Source of the DNA: Cristatella mucedo
Lineage: Eukaryota; Bryozoa; Phylactolaemata; Cristatellidae
DNA length: 64,000 nucleotides
Direction: 5' to 3'
Assembly: GCA_009760855.2 (NCBI GenBank)
Contig: WPIO01000126.1
Coordinates: forward strand, 928,001 to 992,000
Under the pieces are notes generated by a model. The model was not told the DNA's origin. It did no database searches and worked only from the letters and a program-made list of their open reading frames with translations. This document shows, one piece after another, positions 52,161-63,559 of the stretch (position 1 is its first letter; each line of letters starts with the position of its first letter). A program made the position numbers and the translations under genes.

Positions 52161-53439
52161 ATCAAACGACAAGTCATCATAGAATAGAAGGCTTAGATTA
52201 CAGGTATACATTACGGAAGTGATGCCTTCAGAACCAATATAAGTGCTAGGTCTTCGAAATAAGCCAACGAAGAGAAATAATTAAACTTTTCCAATTTATT
52301 TCTCCTTAAAGTAACTCATCTGACTCAAAATTATGACTAACGCTTGAAGTCTCGTTATAAACGAATACTCTAAAAGCTGTTTTCAGGTACATTTTGCTAC
52401 CTTTACAGATGCTTAGCCAGAAGCAATGTGTTAGAAAGCCAATATTTACCTTCAGCACGCACGTTATTTATACATTTACTTTCATATGCAATTGGTAAGT
52501 CATATTTGCGGCAGATGTTTGTATTTAGACTCCTCACTAATATTTTACTTTTTGAGATTATATTCTCAAGCACAAATATCTTGAGGTAGATTATTGAGCT
52601 AGCAGAGCGTGATAAACCGAAGCTGTCTCAGAGGCCAGCTGTTCTCTCAAAAAGAGTCAACAAGATCACATCTAAGCTATTATTTGCATAGGCATATGCA
52701 CATGCATATTGCATAGGTCTATGCTCCTATCTGCACGAACAACCACACTGTTATCCGTGAAGGGGCGGAGTGTCATAATGACTTTGGAAATCGCTTGATA
52801 AAAGATTGGAAGATGTGCAGTTAAAAACTGTAGGCCAAGTGAAATCAACACAATCGACGTAATAACGGCTCATCCCATCATTATCTTGAAACTACTCCTG
52901 ACATAATTTTGAAGTGGTAGCTAGCCTACCTTGGGCATGGCTGTGGGGGGGGGGGTCGCCAAGTTCCTAATTAATAATGTTGCCGTTCAGCTAGCTCCTT
53001 GACTGCCATTGGTGGGCCTATTAATGAGCAGCGCAGCGTCTATTACTCGGCGTTACACAGCCTCAGATCTGTAGGAGGCTGGTGGCGGTCGGGCTTCCAC
53101 GAGAAGCAAGTAGGCTTACTTAGAGCTCCTGGTGGCTAAGGTTGCCCAAGTATTTCGGCAGTTAGTTGCACAGCCTGCAGAGAGCAAAGGCTTCTGTCAC
53201 GAACAGTCAGCAGGCGTATGCAAGGGGAACAGGTAATCTATTATCCATAGAGGACTGGCGACTCAGCCAATGAGCTGGCTTGCTGCAAATAATTCGCCAA
53301 GAAGTCTCGCTATGCGAAAGGCTGGCCGAGCTGCCGTCCAAAATGATTGGCATCGTGGACAATAAGACAATAGGCTGCTAGAATTGACCTTAGCCTTCAG
53401 AAACAGCGATCCAAAGCAGACAGCGTATCAGTTCAGATG
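52161..53439. other. Intergenic, nothing identified
   Basis: AT-rich to about 52.9 kb, an 11-G run near 52946, then GC-richer sequence leading into the LINE at 53440. It may include the decayed 5' part of that LINE. Confidence 0.4.
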
Positions 53440-55966
53440 AGGCGGTCAATAACGAGCACAACCCATGGACTGACTCATTGTCTCTTGTGGCCCATGTGCA
53501 TGGCCCTACTCACATCAACGGTCACACACTCGACCAAATTTTCCCATACAACTGCAGTTTTTCATTACTAATTATTACCGAATCCTGCTAATCTAAGCAC
53601 ATGCAGGTCTCATTCAGTCTACAATGCGTGCCCTCCTCCTCATCCTCCCCTAAAATCAAGAATATCTGCCACGCCTTTGCTGCTCAGTCCCCCTTCTGAT
53701 CTGTCATCATTGGTAGATAACTACAACACGACACTCGCTGACACGCTCGACGAGTTTGCATCTACAAGTAAGCTCACTGAGCGCCCTCACCCAGACGGCC
53801 TATGGTTTACCACAGACATTAAACTAGCCACGTCTACTAAGCACAAGCCTGAAAAAGCATACACAAGATCAGGACTGACTGTCCATCGACAGGCATATGA
53901 AGACTACCGTGGGTCGTACCAATCGATTCTAGCAAAGGCCAAATCTAGCTTCTATAAAAAGATTTTTAAATTAAAGATGCCCAAAATCAAAACATGCTGA
54001 TGTCGACGATCAACCATCTTCTCAACCGCTCTCAGATTAGCTGCTTACCTGATGATCCTTGTGATGATCTAGCTTCTGTGTCCAGAAGATAGACTAGATC
54101 AGGGAGCTCATCCCTGTGATGGCAGCATTACCCCTAGCATGCTGTTCCTCGACTCCTTGCAGCGCCTCAATGTCTACATTCAAGCAGGTCACTAGTGTTC
54201 TCGTCCTAAAGTTCATATCCCAATCAAAAAAGAAAGCAAATCCTTTGGATCCAACTCCCACTGTCCTGCTCCTACGTTGCACTGGTCTGCTACTGCCATG
54301 CATAACTAATATCTTGATTATGTCATTACCCTCAAGTCATGTCCCAGCAACTTTCAAAAAAAGCTGTAGTCAGGCTAATTCTCTAGAAGGCAACACTAAA
54401 CGAAGAGAATTTGAGCAATTACCACCCAGTCTCCCTTCTACCATTCCTATCAAGACACTGGAACGAGTCGTGGCAGACCAGCTGAACTCATATATTGAAA
54501 CTTCACACCTTGCTAGAATGTTTCAGTCTGGCTTTAGAGCTAATCACTCCACAGATTCAGCATTGCTTTACGTGTACAACGAACTATTTAGGAATGCAGA
54601 CATGGGTAGACTTTCTCTGCTTGTTTTGCTCGATCTTTCGGCAGCTTTTGATACTATCGATCATCGAGTCCTTCTTGAGCGCCTCTCATCACGCCTGGGC
54701 ATCACTGGCACTGTTCTGCAATGGTCCAGGTGCAATCTCAGTGGGAGACTAAAGAGTATTGATGCGAATGGACAAAGATCATGCGAGGTACCTCTGCAAT
54801 ATGGGGTGTATCAGGGCTCAATGCTACGTACGGTTATTTTCACGGTTTATATTCTCCCTCTTGCCGATGTGATTGCCAAGCACAATCTAAGCTTTCACTT
54901 CTATGCGGATGACACTCAGTTGTACCTTTGCTTTGATTCCTACTTACCATCCAGCACGCTAAATTCTCTCAACTCCCTGGCGGCATGTATTGATGACATC
55001 CACACGTGGATGGTGGGCAATTTTCCTAAATTAAATGATGATAAAACTCAATTACCAGTTATGGACAAACCAAGTGTGATTCACAAATTAGAATGGCTAA
55101 CGCTCAAAATTGGCTCTGCCAGCATATCTCCTGTTGAGTCTGCACGAAATCTAAGTGTAATGTTCCAAAGTGACCTTTCGTTAGACGATCACATCAGCTC
55201 CACCATCAAATCTGCCTACTTTCAGCTAGATAACATTACTAAAATTCGGGCTTGTTTAGACAGGGATACCACATCTAAGTTGGTCCATACATTTGCGGCA
55301 TCCCGTCTTGGTTTCAGTAACTCACTGTTTGCTGGCTTGCCGGCATGTGCAATCAGGCGCTTACAGCTGGTGCAAAACTCTGCAGCTAGGCTTGTCTGTC
55401 GTGAGCTTTGCAGTTGCCACGTCACAACACTTTTTGCCGACCTGCACTGGCTACAAGTAAAGCAACTGATTGACTTCAAGGTTTTGTCGCTCACTTTTAG
55501 GTCCGTTCATTCTTTGGCTCCAGGCTACCTCTCAGATCTACTCTCCTACCAGGCTAATAATCGTACCACCCGCTTTTTGGAAACTAACTGTTTACCTATA
55601 CCTCGCACAAACCTCAAATCCTTTGGAGACCATGCATTTAGCTCGTATGCTCTCAAAGCCTGGAACTCACTCCCGACTTGCGTCACGGCTTCCCTGACTT
55701 AACCACACTTAAAAAGAAATTACAAACACACCTATTTATGACAGAGTTTAATGCATCTCGGTGATTCTTGCTTTATGTGCTTACGCGTGATGACACTGTT
55801 GCATGCTGCCACTAACCACACATGCATATTGACCCTGTGCATGTCACCCTTAACCATGTTATTCATGTTGTTTATTGAGCATGCAACCACTAACCATTCG
55901 ATCGTGATTCCTGTGTAGCAAATGTAAAGCACCTTGAAAGAGATTGAGTTCTCTGAGGGCGACTAC
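53440..55966 (+). mobile_element. CR1/L2-like non-LTR retrotransposon, LINE-1fam, longest copy
   Basis: Sense order: endonuclease C-terminal relic with HGPTHINGHTLDQIF (about 53500), the linker region at 53677-54000 (LVDNYNTTLADTLDEFAS, GLTVHRQAYEDYR), a reverse transcriptase frame at 54116-55702, then a 3' UTR with GCAAATGTAAAGC at about 55917 and a truncated tail at 55966. The copy lacks the 5' part, has frame breaks around 54000-54116, and misses the final (ATT)n. Flanking target duplications were not identified. Confidence 0.88.
54116..55702 (+). pseudogene. LINE-1fam reverse transcriptase, 528-codon open frame (ORF2 remnant)
   Basis: Copies element RNA into DNA at the target site when intact. 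Seen: LLDLSAAFDTIDHRVLLERL at about residue 172 (RT block A), the VPLQYGVYQGSML block (consensus PQGS, here YQGS), FHFYADDTQLYL with the YADD catalytic pair near residue 263, thumb/C-terminal region KSAYFQLDNITKIRACLDRD, and LKAWNSLPTCV at the end. The frame is open through the RT core, but the endonuclease region upstream is in other frames, the conserved PQGS is changed, and a frameshift removes the last ~20 residues after LPTCV. It is therefore a recently decayed copy, not a host gene. Confidence 0.85.
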
Positions 55967-56939
55967 CGAGGATACTCGACTTAGTCACACTATCTCAAGC
56001 CTTTTTTTTCTTCAAAACTCCGAATGGCTGTGTAAGCAGCGAGATTGGGGGTGTGAATCAGACACCTTTGGTTCCACTTTGAAGGAGTGAGAATCCATAT
56101 AAACGGCGCTTCATGAAAGTCCGTCTAACACACTAAGCAGCATGTAGTGCTAGCAAGCGTCTCATTGGCAGACTATTGTCACTGTCTGAACACAAATATG
56201 GTGGCGGAGACCCGAGGCCGATATTGAAGCGCTTGTATAAAGTGACGAAAGTCAGGGTATTGGCTTGTGGCGTCTAGTGTGCGAAAAATACCTTAGACTT
56301 TCTAGAACCGCCGTTTATTGTTATCGCGTCGATATAAATGAGAGCAAACCCTGCCGCCAACACGATTTCAATGCCGGCGCTAGGCTCAAAGTGTCGTTAG
56401 GCCTGGAAAAATCCATATCTTTGGCGTAATTTAACTGGAAAAATGGCCTCTCCCAAATGTCGCACTAGCTATATCGCTGCGCCTCTCAAATATGTCCCTT
56501 AGTTGAATGCTGCCGGTCAGCAAACGTCGGAGAGTTTTCAGGCAGCAAGGTTTGAACAAGCAGTTGCACACTGGTACCTAAAGGCTTTTGATCAAGCGAG
56601 TGATTTTCAAAATGTCTAGGTACGAAGTTAGAGGCAAGAGAAACCGCAAGCGAGACGACTAGCTGTGACCTTTCAGCCCTCTTTCATCCAAGCCTGTCTG
56701 GGTATTCTTGTAACTCGTCAAGCTTTGCTGGCATGAAATTGGATGAGATATTAGATCATGTTATTATTATATGATTATATTCTAATTAGATTACATGGAT
56801 TAGACAAGCAATTTCAAAATGAGGTGGACATGTAGCTGCTTAAAAACACCCAAAGAAGGCAGTCGGACTAAACTGAAAGCTGATGAGCTGAAAATCAGAA
56901 ACTATAGATTAAATCTTCCAAATTCTGACGCAACAATAC
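55967..56939. other. Intergenic, nothing identified
   Basis: No recognisable exon or repeat between the truncated LINE-1fam tail and the antisense 3' UTR at 56940. Confidence 0.4.
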
Positions 56940-57258
56940 TGATAATATATTTTTTAAGCTCACTCGGAGAAATTGGTGTCTTTCCAGGCAGTTTACATAT
57001 GCTGCACAGAAAGCGTGCGTGACCGAATGATTAGTGATAGCGTGCACCACGTCAACAAGCATGATATGGTTAGTGGGGAAGAAGCAAGCCCGATTGAATG
57101 ATAAGTGGTAGCTCGCACAATTTCATCCAGCATGAGAAGGTTAGCCACCACATGCACAGAGTCATATGCAAAGCAGGGTCAGTCGCAGAGTGCTCAGTGT
57201 CAGCATGTCAGTACGCATTCATAAGATGAACCTTGAGGACCCACAAGGAGTCACAGAA
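56940..57258 (-). mobile_element. LINE-1fam-like 3' UTR, antisense, diverged
   Basis: AAGCTCACTCGGAGAAATTG, TTTACATATGCTGCACAGAA, CATGATATGGTTAGTGG and GAGGACCCACAAGGAGTCAC keep the order of the LINE-1fam 3' UTR with many changes. Confidence 0.7.
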
Positions 57259-57834
57259 GATTTACTGGTCGAGTCCATTGCGATTGTTCAGATTTTTAGT
57301 TTCCGAGTAGAAATAGGTATTTCCATAACTAGCAAGTTTATTAATTAGTAATTTAATTTGAGAAAGTTTGATGGCACAGCTTTCTGTGATTTTTCACGGG
57401 CATTGTATAGTTTCAAAATATAAACGTAAACCATGATTTAATAAATTACACTCGCATTTTTAGTACAAGGAAATACATTATGTATGTTAACTATTTATGG
57501 TCTGTTAATTATTTAAGATAAGTTAATTAGTTAAATTATTTATTAGTAATACACCTTAGGATGCCAGTATTTTGAGATGCTCTAGAGCGTCTAGTTTGTA
57601 GACCAATTTGCAATTGTACGTAACAATTGGGTTGCTGAAAATCAAAGCTTCCGTAAGGTAGTGACACAGCTGGAGTATCCAGAAACTTTGCACTCTTCTA
57701 AAATCTTTAACAAAAATCGCATAGATGACAGTAGGTGATTGCTAGTTTGACCCCACCACTTTCTAAAGGCCTATGATCCATAAATCTTTTGCCTAGCCTC
57801 ACTTTTTAATTGTAGAAATGATTTGGTCTGACTT

Positions 57835-57835
<1 letters not shown>

Positions 57836-57870
<35 letters not shown>
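57836..57870. repeat. (GA)n microsatellite
   Basis: About 16 GA units. Confidence 0.93.
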
Positions 57871-57873
<3 letters not shown>

Positions 57874-57989
57874 GCTTAAGCGTTAAGATTCACTGTCGCG
57901 TTCATCTAGTTTTGTGGTTTTAGTCGATCGATATCGCCGGGCTCCGAAAATGACAGTGTACGAGTTCTAAGCACCCACTCTAGGAACGA

Positions 57990-58330
57990 CGGCCAGCAGT
58001 AACGTTAAAGACGCATCATGGAACTTCAATGAGGCAAACAAAGTGCAAAGCTCAACCCGAAGAGCAGATGACGAGGTCAGCTGCAAGGCTGCTGCAGCGA
58101 CGTGTTCGAGGGTGCACGAGAAGTGCCCGATTAGGCAGCACGCGTGAGAAGGTGCTCGATAGTAATCCTCTCAAAGACTGTGTGCGTGAGCTCATAGCTC
58201 AAGGACCTACAGAGCAAAGAGAGTGTCACTATCAGTCTCAAACATTAGAAAACAGCAGCAGCTAATTGTACTGCAGAAATGAGCCGACGGCACATAGAGG
58301 CTGCTGCCACTCGAGCCGTACAGGCAGGTG
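57990..58330 (+). repeat. Possible dispersed repeat B, copy 2
   Basis: CAGTAACGTTAAAGACGCAT and the Cys/Gly-codon-rich sequence after it resemble 30650-31000 (CAGTAACGTTGAAGACGGTG, GCAGCGCTCGAGCTGCTTCG) in order and composition. Judged by eye only. Confidence 0.4.
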
Positions 58331-60082
58331 CCCGTGGAGGAGCCACGCAGTGCTAGGCCTTGAGCGTTGGAGCAATAATGTCGATCGACGATGGCTAAGG
58401 GATTTTATCTGTATGAGATCACAGTGTGCCTCGTCGCAGTTTTGCAGTAAGATTGATAGTTTAGTGGCTTTAAGAGAAGCATCTGGCGACTCACTCTGCG
58501 ACAAAATAAATGAGATCTCCCGCCGATCGTGCTATCATTATGTACCGGTAAAAATGATTGGATACAGATTTTCTGGGTATAGATCAAGCATGTTTTCGTG
58601 CTTTTTTTATTGTGTCGTGGGAGCACATGGTTAGAGCTGTGTAATTTAATTATCAAAGCATGTTGCTTTGTGTAGCAAGTATTCTGTTTGCTAAGCGCTG
58701 CAAAGTTGTCAAGTCCCTGCTCCTATCATTAGCAAATCGTGATAAACCTATACAATACATAATGCCATATAAATTATTCCTACGTAAAACACATTATACG
58801 ATGCAGCAGTCGTTTTTTCCATTCAGCAGACAAATAAAAAGTAGATGATGCTCTTTTACTGCATTAATTTTCTTCTCGAGTTCTTTTTAAATTTGCTTTG
58901 CTCATTCCCAATTACATGTCTCTCCGCTTCTTATAAACAGACGTCCTTTTACCATTAGTGTGCGTTGCATAAAAATGTCAATAATGTAAAGCAGTTGGCC
59001 TAAGTAGGATCTCAATAAAACTACTAAAGTCATCGTCAGCACCCACCCCACGAAGAGCCAGAAAGAGAGACAGTGTGGAATTCTGCCAAACGCATCCTGA
59101 AGGTATAAGAAAGCCGCAAACAGTGACTGATTGTTCAATCGGTTGTCTCAGGCCCACACGAAAATCTGCTTCCATCGAGATGACTGCTAGAGGCAGCCCT
59201 CGACAACGGGCAGAAAATCCTCATGCTGCGCAGAGAGCCAGACATCTGCAGAAGGTGACTAACCGGCCTCGTCGACCGAGAGGTAATCGTTCAGAAGTTA
59301 ACCAGTTTGGAGGCGTCATCCCGACTGTGGAGTCGGAAGTCTGGTTGAATTTGAACGGTGCACACGCGACGGCACAGGGATACCTTGGTGGGCTTCAACC
59401 ATGCATCTATTTTCACGGACGCTAGCAGCGGGCCCATACACAACCGTTCTGCCGGGCGTGCCCGTCGCAACTGCCCTTGCCAGTTCCCTTGCCTCCCTGG
59501 CTCGCCACTCCATCTTGGTGACAGTGTAGCCACTCCCAACGATCTAGATCGAAATGCTTGGCTCGAGCCTGGACCAATAGCGCGAACGATTGGTCATCCG
59601 TAAGTATATGTAAGTATATAAGTGTATGAAATATAGCGCTATAATTACCTAGAACTGGCACAACATCGCCAAAATCGAGCCTGCACCGGTCGAGTACTCT
59701 ATTTGTAAGTCAGCAGCCGAGCTCATAAGTCGGAAGTGCGGCCAACTGAAGTGCAAAAGTGAAAATTGGGCATATCCGTCCTGCAAAATTATATTGCCTA
59801 AAATAATGACAGTAAGGGCAACCACATTGCTAAAGTACGATAGCAAACAGAGGCAACGTCAAGCACTTGCCCGTTTTTTCTTATTCTTGAAACGGTGCAG
59901 TGCTACATGGGCAATATTAAGTATGCCAATATTTTATTCGTGGTTCCTGAATCATGTTTCGGCTAGGAGCCTTTCATATCACGATCCAAGATTAGGAGGC
60001 TTAGCAGTGTAAGTAATATATTAGGAAGTCCGCAAAGCTCCAGATGGTATGCCTGGCGGACGTCGAACTCGAGACTTGCCCT
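58331..60082 (+). other. Possible exons of an unidentified gene
   Basis: Two exon-like stretches on the plus strand. 59153-59250 is bounded by TGTCTCAG|GCCCAC and CAGAAG|GTGACT and reads PTRKSASIEMTARGSPRQRA then ENPHAAQRARHLQK. 59358-59600 reads to a strong donor CATCC|GTAAGT. Neither protein is recognised and the frames do not clearly join, so this is weak evidence. Confidence 0.25.
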
Positions 60083-60260
60083 GGGTCTCAGCCGATTGGT
60101 AAAGTGCTCGCTCTTCATAGTCGATATCGCTTGTTCGAGTCCTGCAGTGGGCGATTCTTTATTGCCCGCTGAAAGAGGCGGTAATAACCGATAAGGCTCT
60201 GCTGCTGCTATACAAAGGAGGCTATGCAATCAGTTTACCTCAATTATTATTTGTGCCGAA
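60083..60260 (+). mobile_element. SINE2, tRNA-derived
   Basis: TCTCAGCCGATTGGTAAAGT (A box), TTGTTCGAGTCCTGCAGTGG (B box), GCGATTCTTTATTGCCCGCT hairpin, and a 3' part with ATACAAAGGAGGCTATGCAA. It was considered as a tRNA gene, but no acceptor stem closes around the B box, and four related copies exist. Confidence 0.7.
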
Positions 60261-60599
60261 GGTAGTTCAGTGGTACTCTGGGCGCCCTAGGAGTGTTGAT
60301 GTTTTCCATGGGTCCTGCTTAACGCCATTCATTGACTGCCCGCCACTGTTGAATAGGCTTATTACGCTGTGCATAAGAACTTTCTGCCTTAAGGTTTGTG
60401 TGCTTTTCATTGTTGTCCTGTTCTGTTATTGTCGGCCTTACCAGAGTGCTACGATGCTGCACTTATAATTTTTAGCCGTACCCCGAGGCTTAATGCTCGG
60501 CCTGTATTTGTTGGGCGCCGGCAACGACTGGAGCCGTTATGAGTGCTGTCTTTTCGCTGTAATGACATCTGTGCTCAAGCAGCTGGCTGCAACCTGTTT

Positions 60600-61980
60600 G
60601 TGACACTGTAAGGAATAAGCCACATTTTGCCCGCTTGCAAAATGTCTCGCCTAGGCGCTTTGCAGAAGCTGGTCTTCGGGCCCTCGATAGTTTCGCACGA
60701 GCTGGCTCGCGAACGAGCTTGCACTAGCACGATTGTCACGTGGTACGAACGTACGAATGAATCATGTTGGGATATTCGCTCCGCAACGAGCAGGATGAAC
60801 TCGTTAAGGGGACGTCAATGCGCGAGAAAATTTTTACTGAAAATAGGTCAGCAAAGAAGAAATTCGTAGGGCACCATAAAAAGGCATCATTCTAAAAGCA
60901 GTCTTCGTTTTCCGAGGTGCATGAGCGTCTATGTTTGCGTTTGCGTCCGAGCGAGAAAGAGAGAGAGAGAGAGCGAGAGAGAGAGCACTTTAAACTTGCT
61001 AGTGCGGCTATTATTTGATCAAGCTCTGGCCATGTTGTTCCGGGCATCGGCAAATGTGGCTCGGTAATCGCAGGGCCGTAAGCTCCGCCATTCGAATGCT
61101 TTGGTCGGGTCGATATCTCGGCGGCCGCCTGCCCGTGCTGGAATGCCACTGCGTCGTCGCGGTACTCGCTTGACAGCGACAGCGGCAGTGCCCCTAAAAC
61201 TAGTTTATGCACACGTTTTCGGTCTGAGGGAGAGATTTTTGCTTGATTCTTGTCTCGCTTGCAAGCACATTTTCCCGCGGGCGGACTGGCGGGAGTCGAA
61301 GCTGAGCGCGTCCAGAGCTCTTCGCCATTATCCGTTTGAGATGCGATCCTCTTCTATCCGTCATTATTCGACAGCGTCCACCGCCCGAGATCATCGCCGC
61401 CTCAATCTGCGGCGGCGTGCAGCCAGCGTGCTGCACCGGAGAGAGACAGCCAGCGCCCGCTGTCGTTGCTAGGTTACCGGTGCGAGAGCGCAAGCAGCGT
61501 ACACTTTGGTGCACTGTGGATTCGTTCGCTTTCCTTTCGGGACGTTTTGACTAGAAAAATCTCCGTTCTCAACACACTGCTACTAGGCTGATCGTTGCTA
61601 AACACAGCTGGGTCGTGGCTTCTAACTGAGCTGCTTAACTGCTCCCGAGATTTTGATTATTAAGGAGCGCGTCGTAGCTTCAGTCTTCGATATCGAACGT
61701 ACTTTGTGTTGTTTGGTTCGCACATCAGAGAGCCAGCCGATGAACAACGCCAACGGTTTATTGTTCAAGGCACGGAGCCGCAAGACGCACGACTGCCTTC
61801 GCCCCGTCTCACACTCGAGTCTCCTCTCCTCGACTCCGGCTGTCCCTTGGCCGACCCCGATGGTGAATCCACCATCTGTTCTCCACAGGGTTATCGGCCT
61901 GTGTCGACGCCTCATTAGAGCGGACCACAGCTGTGCACAGGCCCCTCTCGAGAGTGCTCCCACCAGCTTTTGAGGAAAGG
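60600..61980. other. CpG-rich block, candidate promoter/first-exon region
   Basis: The strongest CpG concentration right of ROPN1L, with overlapping frames on both strands: plus 60642 MSRLGALQKLVFGPS.., minus 61212-60892 with HLPMPGTTWPELDQIIAALA, plus 61653-61973. None is recognised. A true gene start is likely but strand and product cannot be decided. Short GAGA tracts at 60955-60985. Confidence 0.35.
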
Positions 61981-62164
61981 AGCGGTACCAGCCCGTATGC
62001 AATCGAACTACACTTTGCAAACAGAATAACTAGCCATACTAGACCTGACTTGGGTCGACCATCATTGGCCTTGTGCAAGTGCATCTATGAATGGTTGGTT
62101 GCAATTGGCGTTTGAGTTAGATTAGAGCTCGTGTGATGCGAAACGACGGTTACGACGTGCACTA

Positions 62165-62330
62165 ATAATATAAGTTGTAACTTAGTTACTTGGCGCACTT
62201 AGAAAACCTTATCTTTCTAGTCGCTTTACATATGCTGTTAAGAAAGTATGATCCTATTGTGGGTGACGACGTGCACCATGTCAGCATGCATGATATGGGG
62301 TTTAAGTGGCAGCATCTACTGAAACTGCTC
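62165..62330 (-). mobile_element. LINE-1fam-like 3' end, antisense, diverged
   Basis: CTTATCTTTCTAGTCGCTTT, ACATATGCTGTTAAGAAAG and GCATGATATGGGGTTTAAG correspond to the antisense tail and 3' UTR. It abuts the LINE-3fam RT relic that starts at about 62335. Confidence 0.65.
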
Positions 62331-62334
62331 TCTT

Positions 62335-63400
62335 CCGTGTAACCAATGACACCGTTTGCAGCAGCGCTGGTCGGAACGCCACCGACCTAGCATAGCTAGA
62401 TTTATCAGCTGGCTTCGACACTATTGATTAAGATATCCTAAACGAACGATTGAGAAGAACGATCGGTCTGGCAGATGAGGCACTGGCGTGGTTCAACATG
62501 TATGTGCTCGATCGTATTTAATACGCGTCATATGGGGTCAGGTTGTTAGGAGCGTGGTGTGATGACTCAATGTTCGGTCACGACTTGGCCAACACACGCT
62601 CGTGACGGTGCTAGTCTCAGCCGACCCACGACGTATGCCGGCGACGCCTGAATCTTGTAACTATGCTAGCTACTTGTGAGCGCTCCGCCAATGCACGTAG
62701 GTGTGCCGAAAGCGGCATACCTGCATGCATTGGCAATAAGACAGCAGTGATGACGATTGCTCGTACCTTTAAAGTATCGAGTCTGTATCCGCAATGCAGA
62801 CGATTTTATTTAGCAGAAGCGGACGGTTACAGACGTACTCCTAGACAATTTGGCCTAGCTCTTACGTCGGCTCCAAGGCCAAGGCCAATACCCCGAGTCT
62901 CGAACAATCACTTGCCCATATCTTAGAGTGCCGGCCTTTTATATGGCATCAGCGATAACCCATCGCATAATCTCGTAATCGCGAATAATCACATAATCTC
63001 ATAATTGCGCGCAATAGCTAAACAGCTTATTTTGGGAGATTTAGCTAGCGCCGCCGTTACGAGATCTCATTCATTAGACAAGTCACCCTTGGAGTTCTTC
63101 AAGGATCCGTCCTCGGCCCTTTGCTGTTCTCCAGTTAAAATCAGCCTCTGGGAAAAGTGATTCGGGCCCACGAAACAGGTTATCACTTTTATGCTGACGG
63201 TACTCAGCTGTATTTGTCATTCAAAGCGTCGTAATCTTCTGCACCGACTGATAGACTGAATGCTTGCCTTGTAAATATTCGACCTTAGATGTCGGCAAAT
63301 TTTCTTAAATTAAACGTCGACTAAAAGGAACTGCTAATCGTAGGACACCCCAAGCGTGTGGATGGACTAATAGAATTAGCTTTTTAAATAGGTGACGCTG
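62335..63400 (+). mobile_element. LINE-3fam reverse transcriptase relic, interrupted
   Basis: ETALFRVTNDTVC, LDLSAGFDTID and LADEALAWFNMYVLDR (62336-62520), then about 500 bp of unrelated sequence, then RQVTLGVLQGSVLGPLLF, YHFYADGTQLYLSF and FLKLNVD (63060-63330). YADD has become YADG. The two parts are one RT split by an insertion or rearrangement. Confidence 0.75.
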
Positions 63401-63559
63401 TGGTGCGACCATCACAGTGTGCTTAGAATTTAGCAAAAGCAATTGCATAATTGCATCTATGTATGCATTTGAGCGACAATAGCAAGGCGATAATAGGCAC
63501 GCGTGGTCATACCTAATAGGCAAGTTAGTAACTGCCGCCAAAACTGCAGACGCATCCGG

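Noticed and set aside
60083-60160. A functional tRNA gene
   Set aside because: A and B boxes are present, but no closing acceptor stem is evident and four related dispersed copies mark it as a SINE.
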